DNA from: Anaerolineales bacterium UBA2317
GTDB taxonomy: Bacteria; Chloroflexota; Anaerolineae; Anaerolineales; Villigracilaceae
Length of the DNA: 6,972 bases
Direction: 5' to 3'
Assembly (NCBI GenBank): GCA_002345215.1
Contig: DDVH01000006.1
Location: 110,166 to 117,137 of the forward strand
The notes below the pieces were generated by a model. That model saw nothing but the letters and a program-made list of their open reading frames with translations. It ran no database searches and had not been told where the DNA came from. This document shows, one piece after another, positions 1 to 5,990 of this stretch; the first letter of the stretch is position 1, and every line of letters begins with the position of its first letter. A program made the position numbers and the translations under genes.

Positions 1-1
1 G

Positions 2-187
2 TCATACTTTGCGGTTTGCAAACCAAAATGCCACAATTGCAACTACGATTGTGATGGCTCCATTGATTGCCCATTGTGGGTCGCCGGTCATATAACTGCC
101 GGGTAATAAGTTTATGCCTTGTAAAACCCATACTAAACCTGCCAACATAAATAACACTGCAAAAAACTTGATAATGTTTCGTAGCAT
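2..187 (-). CDS. Small two-helix membrane protein, function unknown
   Basis: A 61-residue protein. The ATG at 187 is chosen because CGGAG lies 5 nt upstream of it. The longer reading frame back to 280 runs through the hairpin repeat at 209-231 and adds only repeat-derived residues (LTPLPNGEG). Two hydrophobic segments, about residues 5-27 and 40-57, flank a short loop with WVLQGINLLPGSYMTGDPQW; the tail is basic (NRK). The loop pattern W-x-L-Q-G-x-x-x-L-P-G-S-x-M-T-G resembles small uncharacterised membrane proteins I recall from Chloroflexota and other bacteria, but that is memory, not a search. It follows the LysM gene on the same strand with a 53-nt gap holding the hairpin. No catalytic residues are visible, so no function is assigned. 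The gene is complete, with its TGA stop at positions 4-2, at the window edge. Confidence 0.8.
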   Translation of the reverse strand: MLRNIIKFFAVLFMLAGLVWVLQGINLLPGSYMTGDPQWAINGAITIVVAIVAFWFANRKV

Positions 188-192
188 GATTT

Positions 193-197
193 CTCCG
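193..197 (-). promoter_or_regulatory. Ribosome binding site of the 61-aa membrane protein
   Basis: Minus-strand CGGAG sits 5 nt before the ATG at 187. It supports the short start over the in-frame start at 280. Confidence 0.65.
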
Positions 198-208
198 AGA
201 TAATTTTT

Positions 209-231
209 CCCCTCTCCATTTGGGAGAGGGG
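209..231. repeat. GC-rich hairpin repeat (CCCCTCTCC / GGAGAGGGG)
   Basis: Nine-base arms, 209-217 and 223-231, pair perfectly around a 5-nt ATTTG loop. The following TTAGGG matches the look of a short repeat seen between genes in many bacterial genomes (CCCTCTCCC...GGGAGAGGG...TTAGGG); that it is dispersed here is inference. It lies between the LysM gene stop (241) and the small membrane gene. On the minus strand the hairpin is followed by AAAAATTA and not a U-run, so it is a poor intrinsic terminator and may instead act in mRNA stability. Confidence 0.6.
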
Positions 232-240
232 TTAGGGAAA

Positions 241-1428
241 TTATGGATTTGGTGTGCCTTGTACTGCTACGCCAACCCATGTAAAGACTCGTCTTTCACT
301 TGTGGCACCAGATGCAGACCAAACTGGTTGACCTTCATCATCTACGCCAGTTTGGCGGACGGGGATAACCCACCAACGCATTACATGTGCTACGTTGTCA
401 TTCGGGCGGAAGGATGTTGGCACAATGTATTTTGTATCGGTGACATAATCTGTGATGCGGCGCGTTTGAGTGGCTGTCACATCTTCAACAATCACTTGAT
501 AGGCTTCGCCGTCTCTTAACACACCGACAGATGCCCATTGCAATGTGACCACGTCATTGGCTAGGGTGAATGCCGCTCCATCCGCTGGAAGAAGCAGGTT
601 TGGCGCAGGGTATGGAGGCGGAAGCGTTGCAGTTGGAGTGGGTTTGTTGGGGTCAGGTGCTCGCTCACACAGCGGAATCAAAATAATCTGACCTAAAAAT
701 ACGTTATTAGTTGTTAACCCATTGAATTCTTTAATTGCATCCATAGAAACAGCATAGTTTAATGAAATGCTCGAAAGCGTATCATTTTCTTGGACTGTGA
801 TTTGAACAGTTTCACAAGCATTTTGAGTTGCTTGTGCAGGTAAAGGTGTGCTGGTTGCGGCGGGTGGAGGGGTTGCAGTTGGATATGGAATTAATAACAC
901 TTGCCCAACTGAAATTGGACAACTAGATGCTAAATTGTTTGTGACGATGATGCTTTGAACTGAAATATTAAAGTTAAAAGCAATTTGTGAACATGAACCG
1001 TCGTTTGCAGAAACTGTGTACTCAAATGGTGGTTGGGGTGTGACAGTTGGTATATCGGTTGGTGGCAGTGTAACAGTAGGTGAGGGCGATGCTGTTGGTG
1101 TTTCAGTTGGTGTGCCAGTTTCTACTGTTTCTGGAAATGCTTCTGGGTTGTTCGTGCGTATTGTGAAATAGACAATAGACGCGGCAACGATAATTACAAC
1201 GGCTAAGATACCAACTGCGGCTGGCAAACTTAATGTTATTTGTGGCAAGCGTGCGGCTTGTACAGATTTTTCTGCACGTTGTGCCGCTTTTTGTGCAGAT
1301 TTTGGTTGCCCTGCTGGGATGTTAAATTCTGTGCCACATACCAAACAACGCACTGCATTTTCACTTAAGCGTGTTCCACATGTGGGGCAGACTTTGGTTT
1401 TGCTACCTGATGAAGTTTCGATACTCAT
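241..1428 (-). CDS. Zinc-ribbon, single-pass membrane protein with two LysM domains
   Basis: A 395-residue protein. Residues 14-31 form a zinc ribbon (CPTC at 14-17 and CLVC at 28-31), presumably cytoplasmic. A basic, Ala/Gln-rich stretch (about 41-60) leads to one transmembrane helix (about 66-90). A Pro/Thr/Ser-rich linker (about 99-134) follows, then LysM 1 (about 136-182), a second P/T linker, LysM 2 (about 209-254), a third P/T linker, and a C-terminal beta-rich Ig/FnIII-like domain (about 275-388). LysM domains bind N-acetylglucosamine polymers such as peptidoglycan, so the outer part probably sits at the cell surface. C146/C170 and C205/C254 fall at similar positions in or beside each LysM and could form disulfides (inference). 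No Shine-Dalgarno is seen, but a TATAAT lies 8 nt before the ATG, suggesting a nearly leaderless message. The CNNM gene ends 74 nt upstream. The ligand and the role of the ribbon are unknown. Confidence 0.85.
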   Translation of the reverse strand: MSIETSSGSKTKVCPTCGTRLSENAVRCLVCGTEFNIPAGQPKSAQKAAQRAEKSVQAARLPQITLSLPAAVGILAVVIIVAASIVYFTIRTNNPEAFPETVETGTPTETPTASPSPTVTLPPTDIPTVTPQPPFEYTVSANDGSCSQIAFNFNISVQSIIVTNNLASSCPISVGQVLLIPYPTATPPPAATSTPLPAQATQNACETVQITVQENDTLSSISLNYAVSMDAIKEFNGLTTNNVFLGQIILIPLCERAPDPNKPTPTATLPPPYPAPNLLLPADGAAFTLANDVVTLQWASVGVLRDGEAYQVIVEDVTATQTRRITDYVTDTKYIVPTSFRPNDNVAHVMRWWVIPVRQTGVDDEGQPVWSASGATSERRVFTWVGVAVQGTPNP

Positions 1429-1436
1429 AAGAAATG

Positions 1437-1442
1437 ATTATA
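1437..1442 (-). promoter_or_regulatory. Predicted -10 box for the LysM gene
   Basis: A consensus TATAAT on the minus strand lies in the 74-nt AT-rich gap after the CNNM gene. A start site 6-8 nt downstream would fall at about 1429-1431, one to three bases before the ATG at 1428. No good -35 hexamer is seen at 16-18 nt spacing. Confidence 0.4.
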
Positions 1443-1502
1443 TCATTTAACGATATTGGGAAATTTAATAAGATTAATATTTTTTAACGAGACTTGGCTT
1501 GA

Positions 1503-2801
1503 TTAATCGTCTGCCGCCGCCACTTTTTGTTTTGATGTGACTAAAACTTTATCCACTCTTCGTCCATCCATATCAATCACTTCAAAACGCAAGTTGTGCC
1601 ATTCAAAATGATCTGCTGCTTGTGGAATGCGCCCCAAAGATGCCATTACGAATCCGCTTAAGGTTTCATATTCGCCTTCATGTGGAAGAGAGGATAAATG
1701 AAAAATTTCTTTGAATTCATCCACTTCTAACATACCATCTAAGAGCCAAGAACCATCCTGACGTTGTGTGGCTTGTGGTTCTTCCCCTTCCATATCGCCT
1801 ACAATTTCTTCAAGAATGTCATTAATAGTTAATAAACCTTGTACGCCACCAAACTCATCAATAACCAATAGCAATTCTGTATTATTTTTCTTTAACATTT
1901 CCAACGCACGTGAAGCCAGCATGGTTTCTGGAATGTAAAAGGCGGGTTTGGCTAACTCTTTTAAATTGATTTTTTGGTTCGATAGACTTGTCACCAATAA
2001 ATCACGTGATTTTACAATGCCGACAATTTTTTCAAGCGAATCTTGTCGGACTGGAAAACGAGAATACGAGCTGTTTGCAATTTTTTCTAAAATTTCTTCT
2101 GTTGTATCATTCACATCAAGCCACACAATTTCAGTACGTGGAGTCATCAAAGAATATACACGTTGGTCAGCAAGACTAAATATCCCTTCAACCATATCTT
2201 GTTCGGCTTCTTCAAATACGCCAGCCTGTGTACCTTGCATGATTAACATCTGTAATTCTTCTTCTGTAATCGGTGGCTCGTTGGATGGATTCACTCCAAT
2301 TAAACGCAACACAAAATTTGTGGCATTGCTCATCAATTTAATAAATGGAGAAAAAACTTTTGAAATAAAAAGCACAGGTCCCGCTACAACAATTGCAATT
2401 CGTTCTGGGCTATTAATTCCCAAACGTTTAGGAACGAGTTCTCCAAGCCACAGGCTGAGAATCGTAATTGTCAAAACCACAATACCTAAAGAAATAGATT
2501 CGCTATATTCCCCGATATATGGCACACCTGCTAATGTAACTGCTAACGTTTCAGAGATCGTCGCACCACCGACAGCACCCGCTAACACGCCGATTAACGT
2601 AATCCCAATCTGTACGGCTGAAAGAAAAATGTTGGGGTCTTCGAGCAGTTTGATTGCCACTGAGGCGGATTTATTTCCTTCACTTTCTTTTTGTTGCAAA
2701 CGCGCCTTACGAGATGCCACTAATGCCGCCTCAGACATTGCCAAAACGCCGTTAATCAAAATCAAAATAAGAATAACAACAATTTCACTACCTATACTCA
2801 T
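1503..2801 (-). CDS. CNNM/CBS/CorC_HlyC-domain membrane ion transporter
   Basis: A 432-residue protein with the standard architecture of the CNNM (DUF21) family. An N-terminal membrane domain (about 1-175) holds helices at 4-22, 62-90, 105-120 and 135-150 and the conserved GELVPKRLG (120-128). An acidic linker follows (EEELQMLIMQGTQAGVFEEAEQDMV, about 180-204). A CBS pair comes next: CBS1 begins at MTPRTEIVWLD (219-229), and CBS2 covers about 285-338 with VIDEFGGVQGLLTINDILEEIVGDM. A CorC_HlyC domain (about 345-424) ends the protein. Family members (CNNM, CorC, YhdP, MpfA, often misnamed hemolysin C) are linked to Mg2+ or Co2+ export, with the CBS pair binding ATP-Mg. Substrate here is inferred from family only. 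Length is typical and nothing is missing. AAGGAA sits 3 nt before the ATG. A possible promoter at 2949-2977 and a structured leader precede the gene. Confidence 0.93.
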   Translation of the reverse strand: MSIGSEIVVILILILINGVLAMSEAALVASRKARLQQKESEGNKSASVAIKLLEDPNIFLSAVQIGITLIGVLAGAVGGATISETLAVTLAGVPYIGEYSESISLGIVVLTITILSLWLGELVPKRLGINSPERIAIVVAGPVLFISKVFSPFIKLMSNATNFVLRLIGVNPSNEPPITEEELQMLIMQGTQAGVFEEAEQDMVEGIFSLADQRVYSLMTPRTEIVWLDVNDTTEEILEKIANSSYSRFPVRQDSLEKIVGIVKSRDLLVTSLSNQKINLKELAKPAFYIPETMLASRALEMLKKNNTELLLVIDEFGGVQGLLTINDILEEIVGDMEGEEPQATQRQDGSWLLDGMLEVDEFKEIFHLSSLPHEGEYETLSGFVMASLGRIPQAADHFEWHNLRFEVIDMDGRRVDKVLVTSKQKVAAADD

Positions 2802-2804
2802 GAG

Positions 2805-2810
2805 TTCCTT
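2805..2810 (-). promoter_or_regulatory. Ribosome binding site of the CNNM gene
   Basis: Minus-strand AAGGAA ends 3 nt before the ATG at 2801, close but usable. It fixes the start of the transporter. Confidence 0.6.
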
Positions 2811-2821
2811 TTACGTTAAAC

Positions 2822-2849
2822 AAAAATATCCGCGCAAGGTGATTCGCGG
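2822..2849 (-). terminator. Terminator-like hairpin in the leader of the CNNM gene
   Basis: On the minus strand CCGCGAA pairs with TTCGCGG when one G is bulged (TTgCGCGG), closing a TCACC loop at 2830-2849. ATATTTTTG follows (U5 at 2826-2822). This has the form of an intrinsic terminator. It lies about 20 nt upstream of the CNNM start codon, so it either ends the selD transcript or attenuates the transporter. The rest of the 163-nt gap 2802-2964 holds a second imperfect hairpin (2896-2920, GTCTG/CAGAC) and no convincing gene. Confidence 0.45.
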
Positions 2850-2948
2850 TTCGGGATTTCGTGAATTCAATCGAACGAATGGGGAAAAGACTAGGGTCTG
2901 GTTCTATCGGAATTTCAGACATGATGTTTTATTGCAAATAACTACCCT

Positions 2949-2977
2949 ATTGTACCTGAAAGTTTTACTTTTTTGAA
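2949..2977 (-). promoter_or_regulatory. Predicted promoter for the CNNM gene (TTCAAA-17-TACAAT)
   Basis: On the minus strand a -35-like TTCAAA (2977-2972) and a -10-like TACAAT (2954-2949) are separated by 17 nt. They match the sigma-70 consensus at 4/6 and 5/6 positions. The promoter overlaps the last codons of the 47-aa gene and would give a leader of about 140 nt before the CNNM ATG. Prediction from sequence only. Confidence 0.4.
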
Positions 2978-3108
2978 ACTTCATCTTCAATTTTCTTCAA
3001 TCTCTTATTTATCGTCGCATACCCACGTTTAATCACAATCGGGATAATAATCACCAAAGCAATTAATCCACACGTGATGCCCAACTCTAAAAAACTGATG
3101 CGAAGCAT
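2965..3108 (-). CDS. 47-residue single-pass membrane protein downstream of selD
   Basis: A short gene reading MLRISFLELGITCGLIALV at its start. A hydrophobic helix (about residues 9-27, ending in LVIIIPIVI) is followed by a charged, amphipathic tail (KRGYATINKRLKKIEDEVSKK), so an N-out/C-in orientation is expected from the positive-inside rule. The ATG lies 4 nt after the selD TAA, and AAGG (within selD's last codons) is about 15 nt upstream, so translation is probably coupled to selD. Support for a real gene is the tight spacing, the coherent helix-plus-basic-tail design, and the lack of any competing frame. I do not recognise a named family. It may be a small adaptor or a membrane peptide; a functional link to selenium is not implied by position alone. 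Confidence 0.65.
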   Translation of the reverse strand: MLRISFLELGITCGLIALVIIIPIVIKRGYATINKRLKKIEDEVSKK

Positions 3109-3112
3109 AGAT

Positions 3113-4171
3113 TTATTTTACCTTGATGCCTTTTCCTGCTACCGCTTCGCCAATCACCCACACCTGTTGATTTGATTCCTCAGCCTTTTTCTTAAAGTCA
3201 GCCAATTTGTCTTTCGGCAAGCCGAGCAATAAACCTCCACTTGTTTGCGGGTCAAATAACAACATTTGTGATGGCTCATCTAATTTTGCATCAAATGTCA
3301 CATAACTTTCAAAATGATTTTTATTGTCAAACGCACCACCGGGGAAGATTCCCTTTTCAGCATAACTTCTTGCACCACTTAAGAATGGCAATTTATCAAA
3401 TTCAATTTGCAATTGCACATTCGATGCTTCTGCCATTTCCATGCCATGACCAATCAGCCCAAACCCAGTAATATCCGTCCCACCTTTTAGATTAAATTCC
3501 ACAGCCAATTCACCCGCTGTTTTGTTTAATCGAGACATAGACTGGATCACTTCTTTAACATGAGCCTCTTCTGCTTTTTCTTGCTTCAAAGCAGTCGTAG
3601 TCACTCCTGTTCCCAAAGGCTTTGTCAAAACCAAACAATCGCCAACTTTCAATCCGCTTTTGCTGATAATCTTTTGCGGATGCACAAATCCAATCACCAC
3701 TAAACCATACTTTGGCTCTTTGTCTTTGACAGTATGCCCGCCAGCAATGACAACACCTGCTTCTTTGGCTTTTTCTGCACCACCACGCATAATCTCACTG
3801 GAAATTTCAGCAGGTAAATCGTCTGGCAATGCCGCAATGTTCAATGCTAAGAACGGTTTTCCGCCCATTGCCCACACATCAGACATTGAATTTGCCGCCG
3901 CAATCGCTCCATATTCATAAGGTGTATCTACTACGGGCGTGAAAAAATCTGTGGTGATGACGATGGCTTGCTCATCACTTAAACGCCAAACAGCCGCATC
4001 ATCTGGAGATGTCAGACCAACTAACAAGTCAGGGAATGAAGCGGGGTCAAAAATGTTTTTGATAGGACTCAAAACTTGAGTCAGTGCATCAGCACTTAAT
4101 TTAGACGCTCAACCCGCACATGTAGACAAAGTCGTCAAGCGAATTTCACGTCCATTCTGAGGAATGGGCAT
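3113..4171 (-). CDS. selD: Selenide, water dikinase with in-frame UGA selenocysteine
   Basis: SelD makes selenophosphate from selenide and ATP, releasing AMP and phosphate; selenophosphate feeds Sec-tRNA and selenouridine synthesis in the cytoplasm. The ATG at 4171 gives 352 residues with TGA at 4111-4109 as residue 21, close to the 347 of E. coli SelD. The N-terminus has TCAGUASKL: U21 aligns with catalytic Cys17 of E. coli and K24 with its essential Lys20, while E. coli Cys19 is Ser23. Next come DDAAVW (57-62), TTDFFTPVVD (73-82, metal/ATP site), NSMSDVWAMGGKP (94-106), the AGGHT loop (143-147), TDITGFGLIGH (232-242) and FDPQTSGGLLLG (306-317). An internal TTG at 4072 would give a 319-residue protein without U21 or K24, so it is a miscall. 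The ATG has no clear Shine-Dalgarno, and the palindrome at 4186-4218 leaves little room for a private promoter; read-through from the SPFH gene is plausible. The 47-aa gene follows 4 nt later. Confidence 0.93.
4067..4096 (-). promoter_or_regulatory. Candidate bacterial SECIS element of selD (two tandem hairpins)
   Basis: Numbering bases after the UGA, hairpin 1 spans 13-26 (AGTGC-TGAT-GCACT; window 4096-4083) with loop G at 19. Hairpin 2 spans 28-42 (ACTCAA-GTT-TTGAGT; window 4081-4067) with loop G at 34. Both stems are perfect (5 and 6 bp). The bacterial SECIS consensus asks for a short hairpin whose apical loop lies about 16-37 nt after the UGA with a G among its first two loop bases. Both qualify; hairpin 1 with TGAT looks the likelier SelB site, and hairpin 2 may stack on it. 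Confidence 0.65.
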
Positions 4172-4185
4172 ATTGATAAAATCAT

Positions 4186-4218
4186 AAACCCTAAAGGTCT
4201 TTAAGACCTTTAGGGTTT
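4186..4218. repeat. 33-bp palindrome between the SPFH gene and selD
   Basis: Two perfect 16-base arms (AAACCCTAAAGGTCTT and its complement) flank one central T. As minus-strand RNA it would form a long hairpin 9 nt after the SPFH stop codon, ending in GGGTTT and followed by ATGATTTTATC, so it can act as a terminator with an imperfect U-tract. It ends 14 nt before the selD ATG. The near-perfect symmetry suggests a mobile or dispersed palindromic repeat, which is inference. Confidence 0.7.
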
Positions 4219-4227
4219 GCTATAAAT

Positions 4228-5241
4228 TTACTGCGGTCCCGTTGTATCCGGCAGTGGCAAAATAAATTGATTACCACTTGGCACAAAAATTGTCGTGACA
4301 CCATCAGAAAGCTTCAGCACATATTGATATTGAATTAAAGTAGGCGTGATAGATTGTGCAATCAAACGATTTGCTTCAGCTTCGGCTTGCGCTTCAATCA
4401 GGCGAGCATCTGCGGCACCTTGTGCCGCAATCACTGCTGCGTCTGCTTGCCCTTGTGCAATTTGCCGAGCTTGTTCGGCTTCTTGCTTCTTTTGCTCAAC
4501 CACAAACGCCGCTTGTTGGGCTTGTTGTTCAGCAATTTGTTTTTGTTCTACTGCCGCGGCGTATTCATCACTAAAGCGGATGTTACGAAGCACAAAATCA
4601 CGTAACACCAAATTGTTTGCAATAAAAATTCTTTCGAGCTCTTCTGTAATCAATAGTTCCATTTCAGCGCGTTTGGTGCTGACAATTTCTTCCACACCAT
4701 ATTGTGAAGCCACATCTCGAATCACACCACGCGCTTGTGGACGAACCAAACCATCCTCATAAGTGAAACGCCATGTGCGATACAAATCTACTGCACGAAG
4801 TGGGTCAATGGCATAAATGACCGATGCATCAATATATACTTGTTGACCATCTTTCGTGCGTACTTGAATTGCATCATCGGCAGAGCCAGCCAATTCATCT
4901 GTTGCCGACGACATCGTATAAGTCTGATTCAAAATTGAATATCTTTCTACACGTTCAGCAAATGGAATAATCCAATGTAAACCGGATGTTAATGGCTCAG
5001 GGCGAATACCATCTCCGCCAAGTACAGTCACTACTACTGCTAAATCATCTGGCTCAATAAAAACTAAACCAGCACCAACGGTTGTTAATAAAATAGCCAC
5101 CACCAATAAAATCACTGCGGCGGTTCCTAAGCCTTTCGATGGTTGATTACGACTCGTGCGAATAAACATTGCGGCAATCACACCGATCAAACCAATCCAT
5201 GCGAAAGATGCAACGCCTTGAAGCAAACTAGAAATATTCAT
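4228..5241 (-). CDS. SPFH/prohibitin-family membrane protein
   Basis: A 337-residue protein starting at the ATG at 5241, which has GGAGGA 3 nt upstream; an upstream in-frame TTG (5265) has no such site. Two hydrophobic helices (about 11-28 and 41-62) precede the SPFH/Band 7 domain (about 63-225: GLVFIEPDDLAVVV, GLHWIIPFAERVERYS, VRTKDGQQVYIDASVIYAID, RDVASQYGVEEI, FVLRNIRFSDEYAAAVEQKQIAEQ). An Ala/Gln/Glu-rich coiled coil follows (about 226-298), then YVLKLSDGVTTIFVPSGNQFILPL, the usual prohibitin C-terminal strand. SPFH proteins form large ring or cage assemblies on membranes and work with FtsH-type proteases or in membrane microdomains; no such partner is in the window. The class differs from typical prohibitins in having two N-terminal helices instead of one. 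A TATAAT box lies 27 nt upstream of the ATG. Family assignment is secure; the specific role is not. Confidence 0.92.
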   Translation of the reverse strand: MNISSLLQGVASFAWIGLIGVIAAMFIRTSRNQPSKGLGTAAVILLVVAILLTTVGAGLVFIEPDDLAVVVTVLGGDGIRPEPLTSGLHWIIPFAERVERYSILNQTYTMSSATDELAGSADDAIQVRTKDGQQVYIDASVIYAIDPLRAVDLYRTWRFTYEDGLVRPQARGVIRDVASQYGVEEIVSTKRAEMELLITEELERIFIANNLVLRDFVLRNIRFSDEYAAAVEQKQIAEQQAQQAAFVVEQKKQEAEQARQIAQGQADAAVIAAQGAADARLIEAQAEAEANRLIAQSITPTLIQYQYVLKLSDGVTTIFVPSGNQFILPLPDTTGPQ

Positions 5242-5244
5242 GGT

Positions 5245-5250
5245 TCCTCC
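5245..5250 (-). promoter_or_regulatory. Ribosome binding site of the SPFH gene
   Basis: Minus-strand GGAGGA lies 3 nt before the ATG at 5241. It decides that start over the TTG at 5265, whose first residues would come from the leader and the site itself. Confidence 0.8.
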
Positions 5251-5267
5251 GAATTTGTTATGCAAAG

Positions 5268-5275
5268 ATTATAAC
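5268..5275. promoter_or_regulatory. Shared -10 region between divergent genes
   Basis: ATTATAAC reads as a perfect TATAAT on the minus strand (5273-5268), giving a leader of about 20 nt for the SPFH gene. It also reads as TATAAC on the plus strand (5270-5275), suitable for the PyrK-like gene. No strong -35 box is seen for either. The minus-strand reading is the better supported. Confidence 0.45.
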
Positions 5276-5315
5276 GCGCTTGCTATTGCTCACGAAGCAT
5301 GTTAACATTTTTCCG

Positions 5316-5990
5316 ATGAAAACTGGACAAGGCAAAGTAGCAGAAATTTTATTAGATGGTTCATTGCGGATTGAATGCTCATCAGATTTGATTCCATCTT
5401 CCGGGCAATATCTGCACGCTCACAAACCCGCCTCTGACGCGCCTCTGCCTGTTTCACTTTTCAGCATGGATTCAACCCCAAACGGATTCCGCTCCGCGCC
5501 GATTGTAGTTAATTGGCAACCCGGTGACTTAATTAACTTGCGCGGTCCCATCGGCAATGGATTTCACATCCCAAATTCTGCAAAAAAGATTGCGTTAATT
5601 GCATTGGATGAATCCATTGCCTGTTTATACGGATTAATTTCATTGTCACTCAAACAAAATAGGGAAGTAGTGTTGGTTTGTAATTCAGCGTCACAAGATT
5701 TACCCGAAGCCGTTGAAGTGCAACCACTTCAATCCATGAGTGAAATTTTGAAATGGGCAGACTATGCCGCCTTTGATGTTCGACGCGAGAATTTGAATCA
5801 ATTGAAAGAAATGTTGAAAGAACAGAATCAACTTCCCCTTAAGAATGAAACGCAGATTTTAATCCATACCTCTATGCCTTGTGGCGGAATCGCAGAATGT
5901 GGCGTGTGTGCGTTAACTTTAAATCATGAATGGAAAATGATTTGTAAAGAGGGTCCGGTATTTAATTTTGATGTCATTGCGAGGGCATAG
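5316..5990 (+). CDS. PyrK-like dihydroorotate dehydrogenase electron-transfer subunit
   Basis: A 224-residue protein from the ATG at 5316; a TTG at 5280 could add 12 residues, and neither start has a clear Shine-Dalgarno. The C-terminus carries the [2Fe-2S] domain of PyrK: CGGIAECGVC (C189, C195, C198) and C210 in MICKEGPVF (208-216), the family's closing signature. The first spacing is Cys-x5-Cys where lactococcal PyrK has x4. The middle keeps LRGPIGNGF (75-83), like the PyrK GPLGNGF loop. PyrK passes electrons from NADH via FAD and the cluster to PyrD. Here the FAD-binding R-x-Y/F-S/T motif is not evident (PVSLFSMDS at 45-53), and the Gly-rich NAD loop is replaced by ALDESIACLYGLISL (96-110), so flavin or NADH use is uncertain. 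No pyrD is adjacent. The gene stands alone on the plus strand, and its stop codon lies inside the repeat at 5971-6052. Confidence 0.8.
   Translation: MKTGQGKVAEILLDGSLRIECSSDLIPSSGQYLHAHKPASDAPLPVSLFSMDSTPNGFRSAPIVVNWQPGDLINLRGPIGNGFHIPNSAKKIALIALDESIACLYGLISLSLKQNREVVLVCNSASQDLPEAVEVQPLQSMSEILKWADYAAFDVRRENLNQLKEMLKEQNQLPLKNETQILIHTSMPCGGIAECGVCALTLNHEWKMICKEGPVFNFDVIARA

Noticed and set aside
188..280. N-terminal extension of the 61-aa membrane protein
   Set aside because: It translates the hairpin repeat and lacks a ribosome binding site, while the ATG at 187 has one.
2788..2922. 44-codon minus-strand frame (begins MSEIPIEPDPSLF) overlapping the CNNM start
   Set aside because: No ribosome binding site, no recognisable composition or domain, and it runs through the leader hairpins and across the CNNM start codon. 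It could be a leader peptide but nothing supports that now.
1948..2976. Plus-strand open frame of 342 codons opposite the CNNM gene
   Set aside because: It is the antisense shadow of a gene with complete CNNM, CBS and CorC_HlyC domains; its translation shows no domain and runs past the CNNM promoter region.
3113..4072. TTG at 4072 as the start of selD
   Set aside because: It would remove the catalytic Sec21 and Lys24; the frame continues upstream through a UGA to an ATG with a family-like N-terminus.
4346..4762. Plus-strand frames opposite the SPFH coiled coil
   Set aside because: Cys/Ala/Ser-rich translation is the typical reverse complement of an Ala/Gln/Glu coiled-coil region, not a gene.
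4228..5265. TTG at 5265 as the start of the SPFH gene
   Set aside because: The added residues are encoded by the leader and the GGAGGA site; the ATG at 5241 is perfectly placed after that site.
5299..5308. ATGTTAACAT palindrome upstream of the PyrK-like gene
   Set aside because: A 10-bp AT-rich palindrome is expected by chance often enough; there is no second copy nearby and no regulator gene in the window to link it to.
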